A DNA stretch of 30,873 bases from Gardnerella vaginalis (lineage in GTDB: Bacteria > Actinomycetota > Actinomycetes > Actinomycetales > Bifidobacteriaceae), in assembly GCF_001563665.1 (NCBI RefSeq), contig NZ_KQ961869.1:3446-34318 (forward strand), written 5' to 3'. Every line of letters begins with the position of its first letter. The first letter of the stretch is position 1. Under the pieces are notes generated by a model that saw only the letters and a program-made list of their open reading frames with translations, did not search any database and was not told the origin of the DNA. This document shows positions 15,337 to 23,793 of this stretch, in pieces. A program made the translations under genes and the position numbers.

Positions 15337-15590
15337 CTAGTGTCTGATTCTGTCTGTTTTGGGACACTAGTGCAGTTGGTGCTCGCGCTGATTGCGCGCT
15401 CGCTTACGAAACTCGCGTTGGAAGTCCACTGGACTTCCAACTTAAGCGAGTTTCCGCTCCGAGTTGCCTTCGTGCGCGCTTTGACTGAGTCTGAAATTAT
15501 TGGAATTTCAGGCTCCTTCAAAGCGTGATTTGGCTTAATTGTGAAGCACGGTGTGCTTCACATGCCAAATCAGCCGAACGGCTATGCCGT
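15337..15590. repeat. Array of strong abutting hairpins
   Basis: Consecutive inverted repeats: CTAGTGTC 15337-15344 / GACACTAG 15363-15370; AAACTCGC+GTTGGAAGTCCA 15409-15428 with its complements at 15430-15441 and 15446-15453; CGCTTTGA 15477-15484 / TCAAAGCG 15518-15525 enclosing GAGTCTGAAATT / AATTTCAGGCTC; GATTTGGC 15527-15534 / GCCAAATC 15564-15571 enclosing GTGAAGCAC / GTGCTTCAC; ACGGC/GCCGT 15578-15590. Stems of 17-20 bp in three hairpins of about 45-49 bases. The sequences differ, so this is not a simple tandem repeat. The region is richer in G+C than its surroundings. It may be a composite palindromic element or a structured RNA. Confidence 0.85.
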
Positions 15591-15646
15591 GAGGATATGC
15601 GCTCAGGCAGGTCGTCGCGCTGCGTGAGTGTTTCTGTTTGGCGATA

Positions 15647-15683
15647 GTAGCCAATTGCCTGCGAATTTGCATTGATTTGCTAC
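15647..15683. repeat. 36-bp palindromic element, diverged copy
   Basis: GTAGCC...GCTAC copy with several changes from the consensus GTAGCCATTAAGTGCAAATT + TGCATCGATTGGCTAC. Seven copies lie in this window; this and the 17417 copy are the most diverged. Confidence 0.7.
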
Positions 15684-15732
15684 TTTGGGATTTGGTTAAA
15701 TGTGGTTTGGCTATTTGCACTTTACTATTTGC

Positions 15733-15786
15733 TTGCGTATTTGATACGTTTATGCTGATATAATGTATTAAATCAGCGTAAATGTG
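15733..15786. repeat. 54-bp dispersed element, copy 1
   Basis: Matches 27861-27914 at about 48 of 54 positions. The core is an inverted repeat, TTTATGCTGAT...ATCAGCGTAAA. In the other copy the element includes the last codons and stop of the phosphorylase gene; here no such gene precedes it. Confidence 0.8.
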
Positions 15787-15898
15787 TCATTAAGTAGGTG
15801 TGTGGCAATCGCAGAATCCTATTAGCGTAATCGTAATTGTGATAGTAAATCGTAATAGTAAAATTTAATATAATTCATCCAATCGTGCTAACATAAGT

Positions 15899-15904
15899 TA
15901 TAAT
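15899..15904 (+). promoter_or_regulatory. Possible -10 box for the AbiE pair
   Basis: TATAAT, a perfect -10, lies three bases before the ATG at 15907. No good -35 is visible at 17-18 bases. If used, transcription would start at about 15911, which would favour the ATG at 15919 for the antitoxin and a nearly leaderless message. Confidence 0.4.
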
Positions 15905-15906
15905 AT

Positions 15907-16512
15907 ATGCACGAAAGGATGGTTACTATTATCACTACATTATTAGACGTTAATGGCAGCAATATGGTTACTCTAAAAGAAGCAAAATCTTGCGGACTGT
16001 CAAAATATAAGTTTTATAAATTTGTTAAAAATAATGAACTAGAACAGTTAAGCGGTGGAATATACGCGTCTAAAGACTCTTGGGTAGATGAGTTGCTTCT
16101 TATTCATAAGCGTTCACCATCCGCTGTTTTTTCTCACGATGAAGCTTTCTTTTATCATGGATTAGTTGATATGGAGCCAATTACTCACACTATTACTGTT
16201 TATAGTGGTTTTAATGCTCACAGGCTGAAAGCATCGTGCAATGTGAAAGTTTATAGCGTAAAAAAGGAATTGCTTGAAGTTGGAAAGATTTTAGTCATGG
16301 ATAATCTCGGTAATAAAGTGCCAATGTATAATCTTGAAAGAAGTGTCTGTGACGCATTTAGAAGCAGAAATTTAATTGAAATTCAAGAATTTAATACAAT
16401 CTTGAAATCCTATATTGATAGACAAGACAAAGATCTTAATTTGTTGATGGAATATGCGAAACTTTTTAGAGTAAACAATGTTGTTCGCAAGTATTTTGAG
16501 GTGTTACTGTAA
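15907..16512 (+). CDS. AbiEi-like antitoxin
   Basis: About 200 residues, antitoxin and transcriptional repressor of an AbiE-type (type IV) toxin-antitoxin system. The N-terminal winged helix-turn-helix is visible in TLKEAKSCGLSKYKFYKFV and the following wing LSGGIYAS; the middle SAVFSHDEAFFYHGL is characteristic of AbiEi proteins. The gene ends exactly where the AbiEii frame begins (TAA then GTG), the usual coupled arrangement. The start is uncertain: ATG 15907 has no ribosome site, and ATG 15919 is preceded directly by GAAAGG and may suit the -10 box at 15899. The antitoxin appears intact although its toxin is interrupted. Confidence 0.85.
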   Translation: MHERMVTIITTLLDVNGSNMVTLKEAKSCGLSKYKFYKFVKNNELEQLSGGIYASKDSWVDELLLIHKRSPSAVFSHDEAFFYHGLVDMEPITHTITVYSGFNAHRLKASCNVKVYSVKKELLEVGKILVMDNLGNKVPMYNLERSVCDAFRSRNLIEIQEFNTILKSYIDRQDKDLNLLMEYAKLFRVNNVVRKYFEVLL

Positions 16513-17352
16513 GTGAATTTAACTGATGCGCAAATAAGAGGTAGAATCAAAAACCTCGCCGAACACAATAACGCAGATCCTCGTGTGCTAATGCGTCTTT
16601 ACATGATGGAACGCTACTTAGAGCGTGTTTCCGTTTCAAAATATCGCAACAATTTTATTGTAAAAGGCGGTGTTCTAGTAACATCTTTGCTTGGTATTTC
16701 TATGTGATCCACTATGGATATAGATACGACTATTCAAAATTATGATTTATCGCTTGAAAATACTAAAAGAATGATTGAGGATATATCTCGCATAGACATA
16801 GACGATGGAGTTGATTTTACTATTAAAAGCGTTATGAAGATTATGGATGATATGGAATATCCAGGTATTCGTTTTGCGCTTGACTCGCGTATTGGAAGAA
16901 TGATAACTCCAATAAAGATTGATGTTTCTACGGGAGCTACGATTACACCACGTGCAATCGAATATGACTATAAGCTGATGCTGGAAAACCGTTCTATTTC
17001 TATTCTTTCTTACAATATTGAAACAGTGTTTGCAGAAAAATTGCAAACAATATTATCGCGCGGAATTCTTAATACGCGTATGAGAGATTTTTATGATGTT
17101 CACGTGTTGCTTGTTTCACATAAAAGAGATGTAGATAGTGAGATTTTTAAGCGTGCTTTTCGTGCAACTTGCAAAAATCGTAAAACTAAAAATATTATAG
17201 ATAATCTTAAATCTATTTATGAAAGTATTGCTTGTGATGAAAAGCTTTCTTTATTGTGGACGTTGTATCAGCGTAAATATTCTTATGCTAAAGATATTGA
17301 TTTTGGCAGTGCACTACTGAGTTTGGATGCATTATTGAAATTGCTTGAATAG
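16513..17352 (+). pseudogene. AbiEii-like nucleotidyltransferase toxin split by an in-frame TGA
   Basis: The GTG at 16513 starts MNLTDAQIRGRIKNLAE and runs to a TGA at 16705-16707 within ...FIVKGGVLVTSLLGISM-stop-STMDIDTTI. The frame then stays open to 17352. The family consensus here has KGG followed by 'LGI--RSTMDIDTT', so the stop replaces the Arg, consistent with a single CGA to TGA change. KGG and DIDTT are both part of the nucleotidyltransferase active site, so the stop separates them. Full length would be 279 residues. An ATG at 16714 could restart translation, but the product would lack KGG. Toxin activity is probably lost unless the stop is read through. Confidence 0.85.
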
Positions 17353-17416
17353 AATTTTGGGTTAAAATCCTTTAAGTGAGTGCTGGCTTTTATAAATCAT
17401 TGGGAGACGTGCGCCA

Positions 17417-17452
17417 GTAGCCAATCGTTGTAAATTTGCAGCGATTGAATAC
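17417..17452. repeat. 36-bp palindromic element, diverged copy
   Basis: GTAGCCAATCGTTGTAAATT then TGCAGCGATTGAATAC, 65 bases after the AbiEii stop. The right arm has lost the GGCTAC match. Confidence 0.7.
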
Positions 17453-17460
17453 TTTGGGTT

Positions 17461-17595
17461 TGGCTTATTTAGCGATTTTTTCAGTATCTTCTTTATTTTG
17501 AAGTTCTAATTGATTATATACCCAATTCGGCATAGCATTATCCTTTCACTAATATTTTGAAATAGTATGCTTTTTGAATTTCAAGCATATAATCT
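17461..17595 (-). repeat. Duplicated segment downstream of the lipoprotein gene, copy 1
   Basis: This segment matches about 30305-30438. The best block is AATATTTTGAAATAGTATGC followed by TTTTTGAATTTCAAGCATAT (17551-17590), with TATGCTT/AAGCATA as an inverted repeat (17566-17572 / 17583-17589). Both copies lie just past the 3' end of a related lipoprotein gene, so the duplication covers gene and flank. Confidence 0.8.
17465..17533 (-). pseudogene. Small ORF resembling the N-terminus of Api92-like proteins
   Basis: The minus strand has AAAGGATAATGCT then ATG for MPNWVYNQLELQNKEDTEKI and AK, then TAA. MPNW-YN-L is the hallmark start of Api92/DUF1281 ferredoxin-fold proteins, which are normally far longer. 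A ribosome site and start are kept here. In the duplicate copy (near 30310-30380) the ATG is lost and TGG has become TAG. It is therefore probably a decayed fragment, or possibly a tiny peptide gene. Confidence 0.4.
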
Positions 17596-17642
17596 CGAAA
17601 TATCTCCCGTGGAGGCAAGACGGCGGTGTTCATTTGTATGGG

Positions 17643-17687
17643 AAAAAATATAGGAGCAAGAACTTTTTACAGTTCAAGCTCCTATAT
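17643..17687 (-). terminator. Intrinsic terminator of the His/Pro-rich lipoprotein gene
   Basis: On the minus strand ATATAGGAGC (17687-17678) pairs with GCTCCTATAT (17657-17648), with inner AACT/AGTT, followed by six T (17648-17643). It starts eight bases beyond the stop codon. Confidence 0.9.
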
Positions 17688-17695
17688 CTTATAGG

Positions 17696-19069
17696 TTAGT
17701 TGTCGAATCCACCCTGAACGGTTCCCCTACGGTGTCCCGGAAGGTTAGCATCTGGCTCATATGGTGGTGTTTGTGTTTCACCGATAACTTCATAAGTAAA
17801 CGTATGGGTACGCATGTTAATGGTGTAACGACCATATAGGGTGTGATAGCAACCGTTGATGCCTGCTTCTAGCAATTTTCTTTCATATGGATTGAACCAA
17901 TCAATTACAAATTGATGCGTCTTAAAACGGTCATACGTTACCGTATGCGTTTCAGCATTAATTGTACGATACTTAAATGGATCGGCTATGATGTCATGGC
18001 CATGCCATTCATCTTCCAAGCTATATCCAAATCGAGTTCCAATAATCATCCTGCCGGTAGTAAACACATCGTTCGCTGGCTGAGGAGCTGGTGGAACAGG
18101 ATGTGGAGCAGGTGGCACTGGGTGCGGAGCTGGTGGAACAGGATGTGGAGCTGGGTCAACTGGATGTGCTGGATGATTGTTATGATGATGCGGGTGAGGG
18201 GTTACAGGATTAGGTTGCGGCGGTGTTGAAGGGTTTGGCTTAGGTTGAGGAACAACTGGTTTTGGTTGCGGCTTTGGAGTTGGATTACTTTCATTATGAG
18301 TTTGCGCATTACTATGAGGTTGATGCGTGGTTGCGTTTTTGTGTGGATTGCTTGTATTAGTGCTACCAGTATGACCCTGAGGTGTTTTATTTACTGAGAA
18401 ATTTTCAACAGGTGCTGCTACATGACGAATATCGGCAAACGTCTTAATATTCTTAGCAACAGTTTCGGCAATAGCTTTACCGTTTTCGCCAGACAAAGAT
18501 TCGTCACCGTTCTTTAGAGCGGTCTTTACAAAATCTGCGTAACGGTTTACATAGTGTTCATCAACGATTCGAGCGCTGAGCTTGTCACCGAAGCTAATCT
18601 GGATCTTATTGTCGTTGTTCTTATCAATGCCGATTCCACCGTCAAAGCCGTCAGAATCGACTACGAGAACACTGCCGTCAGACAACATGCAGTCAGACAT
18701 TTCAACCTTGTATTTACCAGGCTTCATGCTGATAATATCCTGCTTGTCATTTGCGACAATGGCGTGATAGAAGTCAACGTCCTTATTATTTTCATCGTCA
18801 CCGATAAAGTGCATAATTACAGGAGAGGAAGCGGAATCGAAGTCATCGTTTGCAGTGATGAGGAATTCGACCTTATATTCGCTTAACTTTTTTACTTTTT
18901 GGTTTTCTGTTTTTGTTGCGCTGCTTTTTACACTATTCGATCCGCAAGAGCTTAGCGAGCATGCTAATCCAACTACGCTTAACGAAACAATTACGCCAGA
19001 TACAATTTTTTTGAATGGTAAAGACATATTAGAGTGAATGTTTTTACCGTTACCTAAATTTTGTAACAT
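17696..19069 (-). CDS. Lipoprotein with His/Pro-rich middle region
   Basis: 457 residues from the ATG at 19069, which follows AGGGGAATACC; an upstream ATG at 19087 lacks a ribosome site. A signal peptide (FKKIVSGVIVSLSVVGLACS) ends in a lipobox, LSSC, so the mature protein is lipid-anchored. An N-terminal domain (about 50-210) with many Asp residues (SDGFDGGIGIDKNNDNK) is followed by a Pro/His-rich linker with HPHHHNNHPAHP and repeats of PHPVPPA, then a C-terminal domain of ~120 residues (VFTTGRMIIGTRFGYSLEDEW...) that I do not recognise. His clusters could bind metal, but that is speculation. A paralogue lacking the linker and C-domain begins at 30573. It has its own promoter and terminator. 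Confidence 0.78.
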   Translation of the reverse strand: MLQNLGNGKNIHSNMSLPFKKIVSGVIVSLSVVGLACSLSSCGSNSVKSSATKTENQKVKKLSEYKVEFLITANDDFDSASSPVIMHFIGDDENNKDVDFYHAIVANDKQDIISMKPGKYKVEMSDCMLSDGSVLVVDSDGFDGGIGIDKNNDNKIQISFGDKLSARIVDEHYVNRYADFVKTALKNGDESLSGENGKAIAETVAKNIKTFADIRHVAAPVENFSVNKTPQGHTGSTNTSNPHKNATTHQPHSNAQTHNESNPTPKPQPKPVVPQPKPNPSTPPQPNPVTPHPHHHNNHPAHPVDPAPHPVPPAPHPVPPAPHPVPPAPQPANDVFTTGRMIIGTRFGYSLEDEWHGHDIIADPFKYRTINAETHTVTYDRFKTHQFVIDWFNPYERKLLEAGINGCYHTLYGRYTINMRTHTFTYEVIGETQTPPYEPDANLPGHRRGTVQGGFDN

Positions 19070-19141
19070 GGTATTCCCCTGATTCATATTGTATTTTGTT
19101 GATACAAAAAAGCTTTAGCCCCCTGTATCAAAGCCGTGTAT

Positions 19142-19171
19142 AGTATACGCTTGCTTATTGCAGCGCGTCAA
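19142..19171 (-). promoter_or_regulatory. Promoter of the lipoprotein gene
   Basis: TTGACG (19171-19166), an 18-base spacer and TATACT (19147-19142) on the minus strand. The leader would be about 65 bases. Within the leader an inverted repeat TGATACA (19100-19106) / TGTATCA (19124-19130) could be a regulator site. Confidence 0.65.
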
Positions 19172-19220
19172 TATGAACGCCAACTATAAATCTGTAAAAA
19201 TAAATCTGTAAAAATAAAGG

Positions 19221-20039
19221 CTAATATTTGCGATTATTCCGCTTAAAATAATCGTTCACAAATTCTTCAACAGATAGGAATGCGTTTTTATAACCCAACT
19301 TTTCGCATAGTTTTACAACATCTGGCTTGTCGAGTTGTGCACTAGAAAGTATGTCATCTCGCATAAAAGCTTCGCGCGAGCTTCCGTCAAAAATAATCTG
19401 ACCATTTGAAAGCACAACAACGCGTTTGAATACTCGAGATACAAAATCCATATCGTGTAGAACTGCTATCACGATTTTCCCTTGACAAACTAATCTTTTA
19501 ATAATTGATTCAATACAACGTTTTCCATTATCATCCTGAGCAATAGTAGGCTCATCTAAAATAACTACCTGCGTATCCATTGCTAAAATTGATGCAATAG
19601 AGATCATTTTTCTTTCGCAAAGACTCAAATCGTAAGGATTTACTTCGCTTTTATCTAAAAGTCCTACAAGTTTTAAACTTTCTTGTGCTTGGAGTAATGC
19701 TTGACTCTTATCAATTCCAATTTTTAAAAGTCCAAACATTACTTCACGTATAACAGATGATTCAAAAATCTGGTCATCTGGATTTTGGAATACGAAACCA
19801 ATATTTTTAGCAAGAGAAGGAACGCTACGTTTTGAAATATCTTCACCATTTAATAAAACGCTTCCAGATTTAGGAGTAAGAAGTCCTCTAAGTATTTTTA
19901 GCAAAGTTGTTTTTCCAGTGCCATTTTGACCTATAATTGCACAGGCTCCAGGCGTAAAAGATAAATTTAGATTATTGAATATTTGCGTTTTTGGAGCATA
20001 AGAATAAGATACGTTTCGTATTTCAATAGTAGGAGTCAT
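19221..20039 (-). CDS. ecfA: ECF transporter ATPase with altered signature motif
   Basis: 272-residue energy-coupling ATPase, last gene of the ECF unit. Walker A GQNGTGKT (about 37-44), Q-loop FVFQNPDDQIFE, Walker B VVILDEPT, and H-loop VLHD are all present. The ABC signature reads LSLCERK where LSGGQ is expected, so this subunit may contribute one degenerate and one good site to the ATPase dimer with its partner. It starts at the stop of the preceding ecfA (TAATG overlap), showing translational coupling. It powers substrate uptake via EcfT and the S component. Confidence 0.9.
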   Translation of the reverse strand: MTPTIEIRNVSYSYAPKTQIFNNLNLSFTPGACAIIGQNGTGKTTLLKILRGLLTPKSGSVLLNGEDISKRSVPSLAKNIGFVFQNPDDQIFESSVIREVMFGLLKIGIDKSQALLQAQESLKLVGLLDKSEVNPYDLSLCERKMISIASILAMDTQVVILDEPTIAQDDNGKRCIESIIKRLVCQGKIVIAVLHDMDFVSRVFKRVVVLSNGQIIFDGSSREAFMRDDILSSAQLDKPDVVKLCEKLGYKNAFLSVEEFVNDYFKRNNRKY

Positions 20040-20890
20040 TATAAGCGATTCCCTTCGTTTGAGCTTAAAATGCGTGACGTTTGCTCAAGAGTTATTGGAT
20101 ACAAGCCATTATTGTTTTTTAACGAAAGTTTTTTGCAAATTTGAGTATAAATAGGAGGATTTACTCCATGTTCTTCTAAATCTTCGCGAGAAAATATTTT
20201 CTGCGGAGTGTCAAAATCAATGAGTTTTCCTTTGTCTAAAAGCATTACGCGATCGCTGTATTGCGCGATTTTTCCCATTTTATGCTCAACCATAATAATA
20301 GTTTGACCGTGATTTTTTAAGGATTCTACTACTTTAAAAACTTCTTCAGAACCTTTAGGGTCAAGCTGTGAAGTAGGCTCGTCTAAAATTATTATTTCCG
20401 GTTGCATAACTAAAATGCCTGCAATAGACATTCGTTGCATTTGACCGCCAGATAAATCGTATGGAGAGCAATCTCTAAGATGTGAAATGTTAAGCATCTC
20501 CATAATTTTTTCTACGCGATTTTGCATCTCGTTTTGCTCAATTCCAATGTTTTCAAGTCCGAAAGCGATTTCCTCGTACACAGTAAGTTTTGATCCTGTA
20601 ATTTGATTAAAAGGATTTTGGAAAACTAGCCCAACTTTTTTGCAAAGATTGTCTATTGGAGTAGTTTTCACATTAAGACCGTCTACTTCAACCTTGCCAC
20701 CGTATGCACCATGATAAAGATTAGGAACAAGACCTAAAATAGCTTGCGATAACGTTGATTTTCCAGCCCCATTAGCGCCTATTATTCCAATAAATTCGCC
20801 TTTATTGATATCGCAAGAAATGTCATCTAGCGCAAGAGTTTTACTATAAGGATAGCGATATTTTAAGTGCTCTATATGAATAGCTGCCAT
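20039..20890 (-). CDS. ecfA: ECF transporter ATPase (canonical)
   Basis: 283-residue energy-coupling ATPase. Walker A GANGAGKST, Q-loop VFQNPFNQ, full signature LSGGQMQRMSIA, Walker B IIILDEPTSQLD and switch His in MVEHK. It overlaps ecfT by 19 bases and the next ecfA by one, so all three are translated together. It forms the motor pair with the degenerate-signature subunit. Confidence 0.93.
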   Translation of the reverse strand: MAAIHIEHLKYRYPYSKTLALDDISCDINKGEFIGIIGANGAGKSTLSQAILGLVPNLYHGAYGGKVEVDGLNVKTTPIDNLCKKVGLVFQNPFNQITGSKLTVYEEIAFGLENIGIEQNEMQNRVEKIMEMLNISHLRDCSPYDLSGGQMQRMSIAGILVMQPEIIILDEPTSQLDPKGSEEVFKVVESLKNHGQTIIMVEHKMGKIAQYSDRVMLLDKGKLIDFDTPQKIFSREDLEEHGVNPPIYTQICKKLSLKNNNGLYPITLEQTSRILSSNEGNRL

Positions 20891-21672
20891 GCTATATATC
20901 CTAAATTATGAAGTAGTGCATAAAGAATAGCTGTGATTATCACAATGCAACAAACGCATAAAAATAGCGTATTGTATTTATTTGGCTTAAATGGTTTTAT
21001 GAATGTTCTTTGTCTGTTGCATGAAAATCCGCGAACTTCTAAAGCTATAGTTCTTTCTTTAGAGCTCATAAACGAAGACATTATTATTGGTGATATTAAA
21101 GGCAAGAAAGCTTTGAAGCGCGTTATAAGAGAACCTTTTGTTTGCAATCCTCTACTTCTTTGCGCGTCAACTATAGTCGAAGTTTGTTGTGTTATTTGAG
21201 GAATAATTTGAAATAGTGAAACGAAAACATAACCAATTTTAGGTGGAAATCCTGCTTGTATCATTTCTTGCATCATGTCTGAAGGTTTAGTCGTTAGTGT
21301 TAGAACGCAAAACGCGAATGAAATATTTAATATATTGAGCACAATTTTCATTGCGAATTCGAAACCTTCTTTGCGAGCAATCAAAGGTCCTAGTTTGAAT
21401 AAAATCGTATAGTTTCCTGATCTGAAGAAAGTTTGAACTATAAAAATAGTTATAATAATAAATCCAGTAACTTGTATTACGATTTTTATTTTTGCTAGAA
21501 CCTTTGATGTTGCAAGTAATATTAAGCTCAAAATAATGAAGAAAATGAAAGAAGTATATCCTCCAATCAAACTTGGCGTACTTATTGCGCATATTATGTA
21601 TGCAAGTTTGGTTTTTGCATATAGTCCATTTAGAAATGAATGCTTATCTTCAAATAGGCTGATGCTTTTCAT
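20872..21672 (-). CDS. ecfT: ECF transporter transmembrane subunit EcfT
   Basis: 266 residues with about five hydrophobic segments. The two cytosolic coupling helices that contact the ATPases carry Arg-Gly motifs: VDAQRSRGLQ (about residue 169) and IALEVRGFS (about 213). It joins the S component to the EcfA pair in the membrane. It follows the S-component gene by 141 bases and overlaps ecfA. Confidence 0.9.
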   Translation of the reverse strand: MKSISLFEDKHSFLNGLYAKTKLAYIICAISTPSLIGGYTSFIFFIILSLILLATSKVLAKIKIVIQVTGFIIITIFIVQTFFRSGNYTILFKLGPLIARKEGFEFAMKIVLNILNISFAFCVLTLTTKPSDMMQEMIQAGFPPKIGYVFVSLFQIIPQITQQTSTIVDAQRSRGLQTKGSLITRFKAFLPLISPIIMSSFMSSKERTIALEVRGFSCNRQRTFIKPFKPNKYNTLFLCVCCIVIITAILYALLHNLGYIAWQLFI

Positions 21673-21813
21673 TTTATCTCGTCTTATTGAGCTTATATTA
21701 AAGATTGAGGTTTATGTGCTTTATGCTTAAACATTTATTTATAAACTACTTAAATATTTATTGATAAACGTTTAAGCATAATTCGTTTATTTTTTATTTA
21801 ATATTTCTTGTTT

Positions 21814-22413
21814 TTATTCATCAAGATTTTCATCATTAGATTGATAAATAGATATTAAACTTTTAGGTAGAACTTTATAAATTCCGGCTGCTACGAACAA
21901 AACAACAATCTTGTCTGGTATATCTATAACAAGCTCATCTACGAATGATGCAAAGAATCCTTTTGAACCCATTGCTGCAAAAATAGCGTCACCCCAAACA
22001 TTTCCGGTAGTTCCGCCCCAATAAATCATGTTTAGAGGCGTAGAAATGATTACGGATATAGCTGCAACAATAAGACTTGTTATAAGAATGCGGTGCCATT
22101 TGTTCATATATTGCAATCTTGCAGCAATTCCAACGCTTACTCCAATTGCAGCAGCAGTGATTCCATAAACTGTAGAAATTGGATCAGCTGTTAAACCGTA
22201 AATAATGTGAGTTAAAAGTCCAGTGATTCCGCCTACGATTGGTCCTGCTAAGCATGCTGAAATGCAAGTGCCTAATGATCCAAGCCAAAGAGGTAGTTTT
22301 AACATGCTAGCGAATAGTTTTGCAACATAGTTTATTCCAATAGCTGCAGGAATTAGCACGAGTGAAGCAGTAGTTAATTTTATGCTCCAAATATTTTTTG
22401 AAGGATTAAACAT
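21814..22413 (-). CDS. ECF transporter S component (substrate unknown)
   Basis: 199-residue, very hydrophobic protein with about six membrane segments, the usual size of an S component. KLPLWLGSLGTCISACLAGP followed by IVGGITGLLTHI resembles the 'LP-FLDS-GT---A---GP--G---G' pattern seen in some S components, but the vitamin, metal or nucleoside bound cannot be told from sequence. First gene of the ECF unit. Upstream, TATAAT on the minus strand (22457-22452) may be the -10; no riboswitch fold was recognised in the 340-base gap. Confidence 0.8.
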   Translation of the reverse strand: MFNPSKNIWSIKLTTASLVLIPAAIGINYVAKLFASMLKLPLWLGSLGTCISACLAGPIVGGITGLLTHIIYGLTADPISTVYGITAAAIGVSVGIAARLQYMNKWHRILITSLIVAAISVIISTPLNMIYWGGTTGNVWGDAIFAAMGSKGFFASFVDELVIDIPDKIVVLFVAAGIYKVLPKSLISIYQSNDENLDE

Positions 22414-22757
22414 TTAGAGTCTCCTATCAAAATATGAATAAATTCAAGTTCATTATACGCTTTGCTAAATGTTATTAAAGTACTTGAAAAATAATGTGTT
22501 ATAAATTGTAGTCTTGTTTATTTTTTGTTATTTAAACTGATTCTTTATTATTTGTTTTGTATTAAATTTTTGCGGAAAATAATCACAGCTATATCACTTC
22601 TCTAGCAAAATCAAAGTGGTTCTTATTCAACTATTTCAAATTCAACTATCAAAAATTCTAGTATTCCAAATAATGATTATTTATGATAAAAAAATATAAG
22701 AGCCTTTTATATTTTATAAAAATTTTGTTATAAAAATGTTGCAATTATAAAAGGGAG
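22414..22757. other. Divergent intergenic region between ECF and DUF3137 genes
   Basis: AT-rich gap holding two promoters facing outward. On the minus strand TATAAT lies at 22457-22452 with a weak -35. Toward 22764 there are many A/T runs but no clear -35/-10 pair. I recognised no known riboswitch and no ORF. Confidence 0.4.
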
Positions 22758-22763
22758 ATGACG

Positions 22764-23750
22764 ATGAATGTAAAGCATAGTAGCGTATTTACAAATCCAG
22801 AAGTTTTAAACAAACTAGCGCAAATAGAACAATCTACCCAGATGCAAGGGAAATTAAATGAGTTAAAAGAAGGTGTAAAAAGTAATTCTTTTGAGCCTGC
22901 TCGCTTAATTCCGTTTATACCGTTAATAATTGTTTTAATTGTAGTATATAAGTATTTCCCCAATATTGATTACTCTCGTTATAAATATTACCTACTCATA
23001 ATGGTTGCTTTTGTATTTTGTTTAGTAGGTAAGTTTTTCGAGAAGAAAAAGGTTGATGTAGATTCTTTATATTCAAATAATGTTTTAACGCCGATTTTGA
23101 ATGCGATTCTGCCTGGAACAGTATTAAACAATTCTGAAGGAATTGATGACGATATTTTTGCTAATCTTCTACCAATATCTAGTATTTATTATTCAAGTCG
23201 CCACATAATTTTTGGCGATGAATTCAAAACTGAATTTTCAAACATGCAAGCAATGCACACTTCTATAAGTGAAAGTGGAAAAACTATTAAGAAAACGGAT
23301 TTTATTGGGCAAGTTTTATTGATAAATTCAAAAACCAATATAAATGGTCATATTAGAATCGTTCCTGTTACTGGGAAGAACTTTATGGGGCAAAAACTAA
23401 ATGGATACTATGGTAGAAAAATGAAAGGTGAGAGCGAAGTTCAGACAGAATCCATTGAATTTAACAACTCGTATTCAATTTTTTCTACAGACGATTTTTA
23501 TACAAAACTGGTATTAGATCCAAGTTTTATAGAAGTATTGAATAATTTGCAAAAAAGAATGAGAGTTTGCATATATTTAGATAGTGAGCATATTATTGCA
23601 GCTTTTGACTCTGGTCGGTATCTATTAGGCACTCCTGGAAAATCTGGAGTAGAAAATCTATCTTTAATAAGAGAATATGCAAGATTTAGAGATATTTTGG
23701 CTGAATATTACGAAATAATCAGACTGATTAACGAGAAATTGCAAAACTAA
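22764..23750 (+). CDS. DUF3137-like membrane protein
   Basis: About 328 residues. The ATG at 22764 is chosen because AAGGGAG ends six bases before it; the ATG at 22758 overlaps the ribosome site. A coiled N-terminus is followed by two transmembrane helices (LIPFIPLIIVLIVVYKYF and YYLLIMVAFVFCLVGKFF), then a soluble domain. The layout and the pairing with a downstream lemA gene fit DUF3137 proteins, which commonly sit beside LemA. Function is unknown; an envelope role is likely. The stop codon lies inside the first of three 16-bp repeats. Confidence 0.75.
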   Translation: MNVKHSSVFTNPEVLNKLAQIEQSTQMQGKLNELKEGVKSNSFEPARLIPFIPLIIVLIVVYKYFPNIDYSRYKYYLLIMVAFVFCLVGKFFEKKKVDVDSLYSNNVLTPILNAILPGTVLNNSEGIDDDIFANLLPISSIYYSSRHIIFGDEFKTEFSNMQAMHTSISESGKTIKKTDFIGQVLLINSKTNINGHIRIVPVTGKNFMGQKLNGYYGRKMKGESEVQTESIEFNNSYSIFSTDDFYTKLVLDPSFIEVLNNLQKRMRVCIYLDSEHIIAAFDSGRYLLGTPGKSGVENLSLIREYARFRDILAEYYEIIRLINEKLQN

Positions 23751-23793
23751 AGAAAACTAAAACTAAAGAAAACTAAAACTAAAGAAAATTAAA
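23746..23793 (+). repeat. Three 16-bp tandem repeats before lemA
   Basis: ACTAAAGAAAACTAAA three times (23746-23761, 23762-23777, 23778-23793 with one change); decayed units continue to about 23868. They separate the DUF3137-like gene from lemA by 121 bases, so copy number could affect their coupling. Confidence 0.9.

Noticed and set aside
15234..15528. Overlapping 90-95-codon ORFs on both strands
   Set aside because: They arise from the hairpin array: palindromes stay open in both directions. No ribosome sites, and one covers the cys promoter.
22414..22757. Riboswitch before the ECF S component
   Set aside because: Most of the gap is AT-rich without conserved cores for TPP, FMN, cobalamin or others that I could recognise.
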